Shown piece by piece: positions 5,739 to 5,968 of a stretch of DNA of 5,968 nt. A program made the position numbers and the translations under genes. The notes below the pieces were generated by a model, which ran no database searches, was not told where the DNA came from, and saw only the letters and a list, made by a program, of their open reading frames with translations. Location of the stretch: NCBI GenBank assembly GCA_964591375.1, contig CAZQAU010000055.1, positions 1-5,968 of the forward strand. The letters are read 5' to 3'. This DNA comes from CAYYYG01 sp964591375 (GTDB lineage Bacteria; Patescibacteriota; Microgenomatia; UBA1406; GWC2-37-13). Position 1 is the stretch's first letter, and every line of letters begins with the position of its first letter.

Positions 5739-5968
5739 ATGAATGATTCATTTTCAATAGAAATAAACGATTTGTATACCAGGATGAGTGATGCCTCAAT
5801 TGTATCCAATAAAATTGAGATAGATCATTTGGGGCAAAAAGAGACTGTTCCCTACTTTTTTTCCTCAATAAACGATACTATTATCGAAAAACAGGCTGCC
5901 GTAATCACTCAGTTACAGAATGAGCTTAAAATAACTAAAAAAAATGTAAATATTATTATTCCAGACGC
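5739..5968 (+). CDS. pilM: PilM-like actin-fold pilus assembly protein, N-terminal part (cut by window edge)
   Basis: The first 76 codons of a frame that stays open to the window end. Seen: a first strand-turn-strand unit (SFSIEINDLYTRMSDASIV, 4-22), then VPYFFSSIND (37-46), a helix IEKQAAVITQLQNELK (49-64), and KKNVNIIIPD (67-76). The last parts closely resemble the PilM-like proteins of Patescibacteria, where a helix precedes a K-N-V-x-x-x-I-P-D strand. PilM is a cytoplasmic actin-like protein that binds the PilN N-terminus and links the inner-membrane ring to the motors; it corresponds to the cytoplasmic domain of GspL. In most PilM proteins the first loop reads DIG; here it reads EIN, so nucleotide binding may be altered. 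An in-frame stop at 5712-5714 and no other ATG between fix the start. Next genes would be expected to be pilN and pilO, outside the window. Confidence 0.77.
   Translation, partial: MNDSFSIEINDLYTRMSDASIVSNKIEIDHLGQKETVPYFFSSINDTIIEKQAAVITQLQNELKITKKNVNIIIPD

Noticed and set aside
5680..5868. Minus-strand open frame opposite the pilM start
   Set aside because: It overlaps the pilM N-terminus, whose sequence fits the family; the antisense product looks like random AT-rich coding.

Overview
This window is almost entirely a type IV pilus (T4P) locus in two divergent gene blocks. It comes from an AT-rich bacterium and most resembles the pilus loci of the Patescibacteria/Candidate Phyla Radiation, probably the Microgenomates side. 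That placement is inferred from protein style: a PilM-like protein whose segment ends KKNVNIIIPD, GspG-like pilins with an LPVDP motif, and a very short clamp-loader subunit next to the pilus genes. No marker gene here proves it. The standard code fits: one gene ends in TGA and no real gene needs TGA read as an amino acid, which argues against the TGA=Gly code of Gracilibacteria/Absconditabacteria.

Minus-strand block, read from about 2907 down to 1: pilB (extension ATPase), pilT (retraction ATPase), then the first 87 codons of pilC (inner-membrane platform), cut by the window edge. The pilB gene is interrupted by a 100-N assembly gap (2443-2542) that probably under-represents the missing DNA.

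Plus-strand block, 2977 to 5968: a short DNA polymerase III delta'-like clamp-loader protein; four consecutive type IV prepilin-like genes that look in order like GspG, GspH/FimT, GspI/PilV and GspJ/PilW; then the start of a pilM-like actin-fold gene, cut by the right edge. The two blocks diverge from a roughly 69-bp region (2908-2976) that should hold promoters for both directions.

Together the genes give a motor pair (PilB/PilT), a platform (PilC), a main pilin candidate with three minor pilins that could prime assembly, and the cytoplasmic adaptor PilM. Having PilT beside PilB favours a retractable pilus (adhesion, twitching, DNA uptake) over a pure type II secretion system, although the pilin order copies the T2SS G-H-I-J order. 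I saw no RNA gene, mobile element, CRISPR array or strong terminator. No stretch over 300 bases lacks a gene. I see no wholly new system; the points of interest are details of a recognisable pilus locus.
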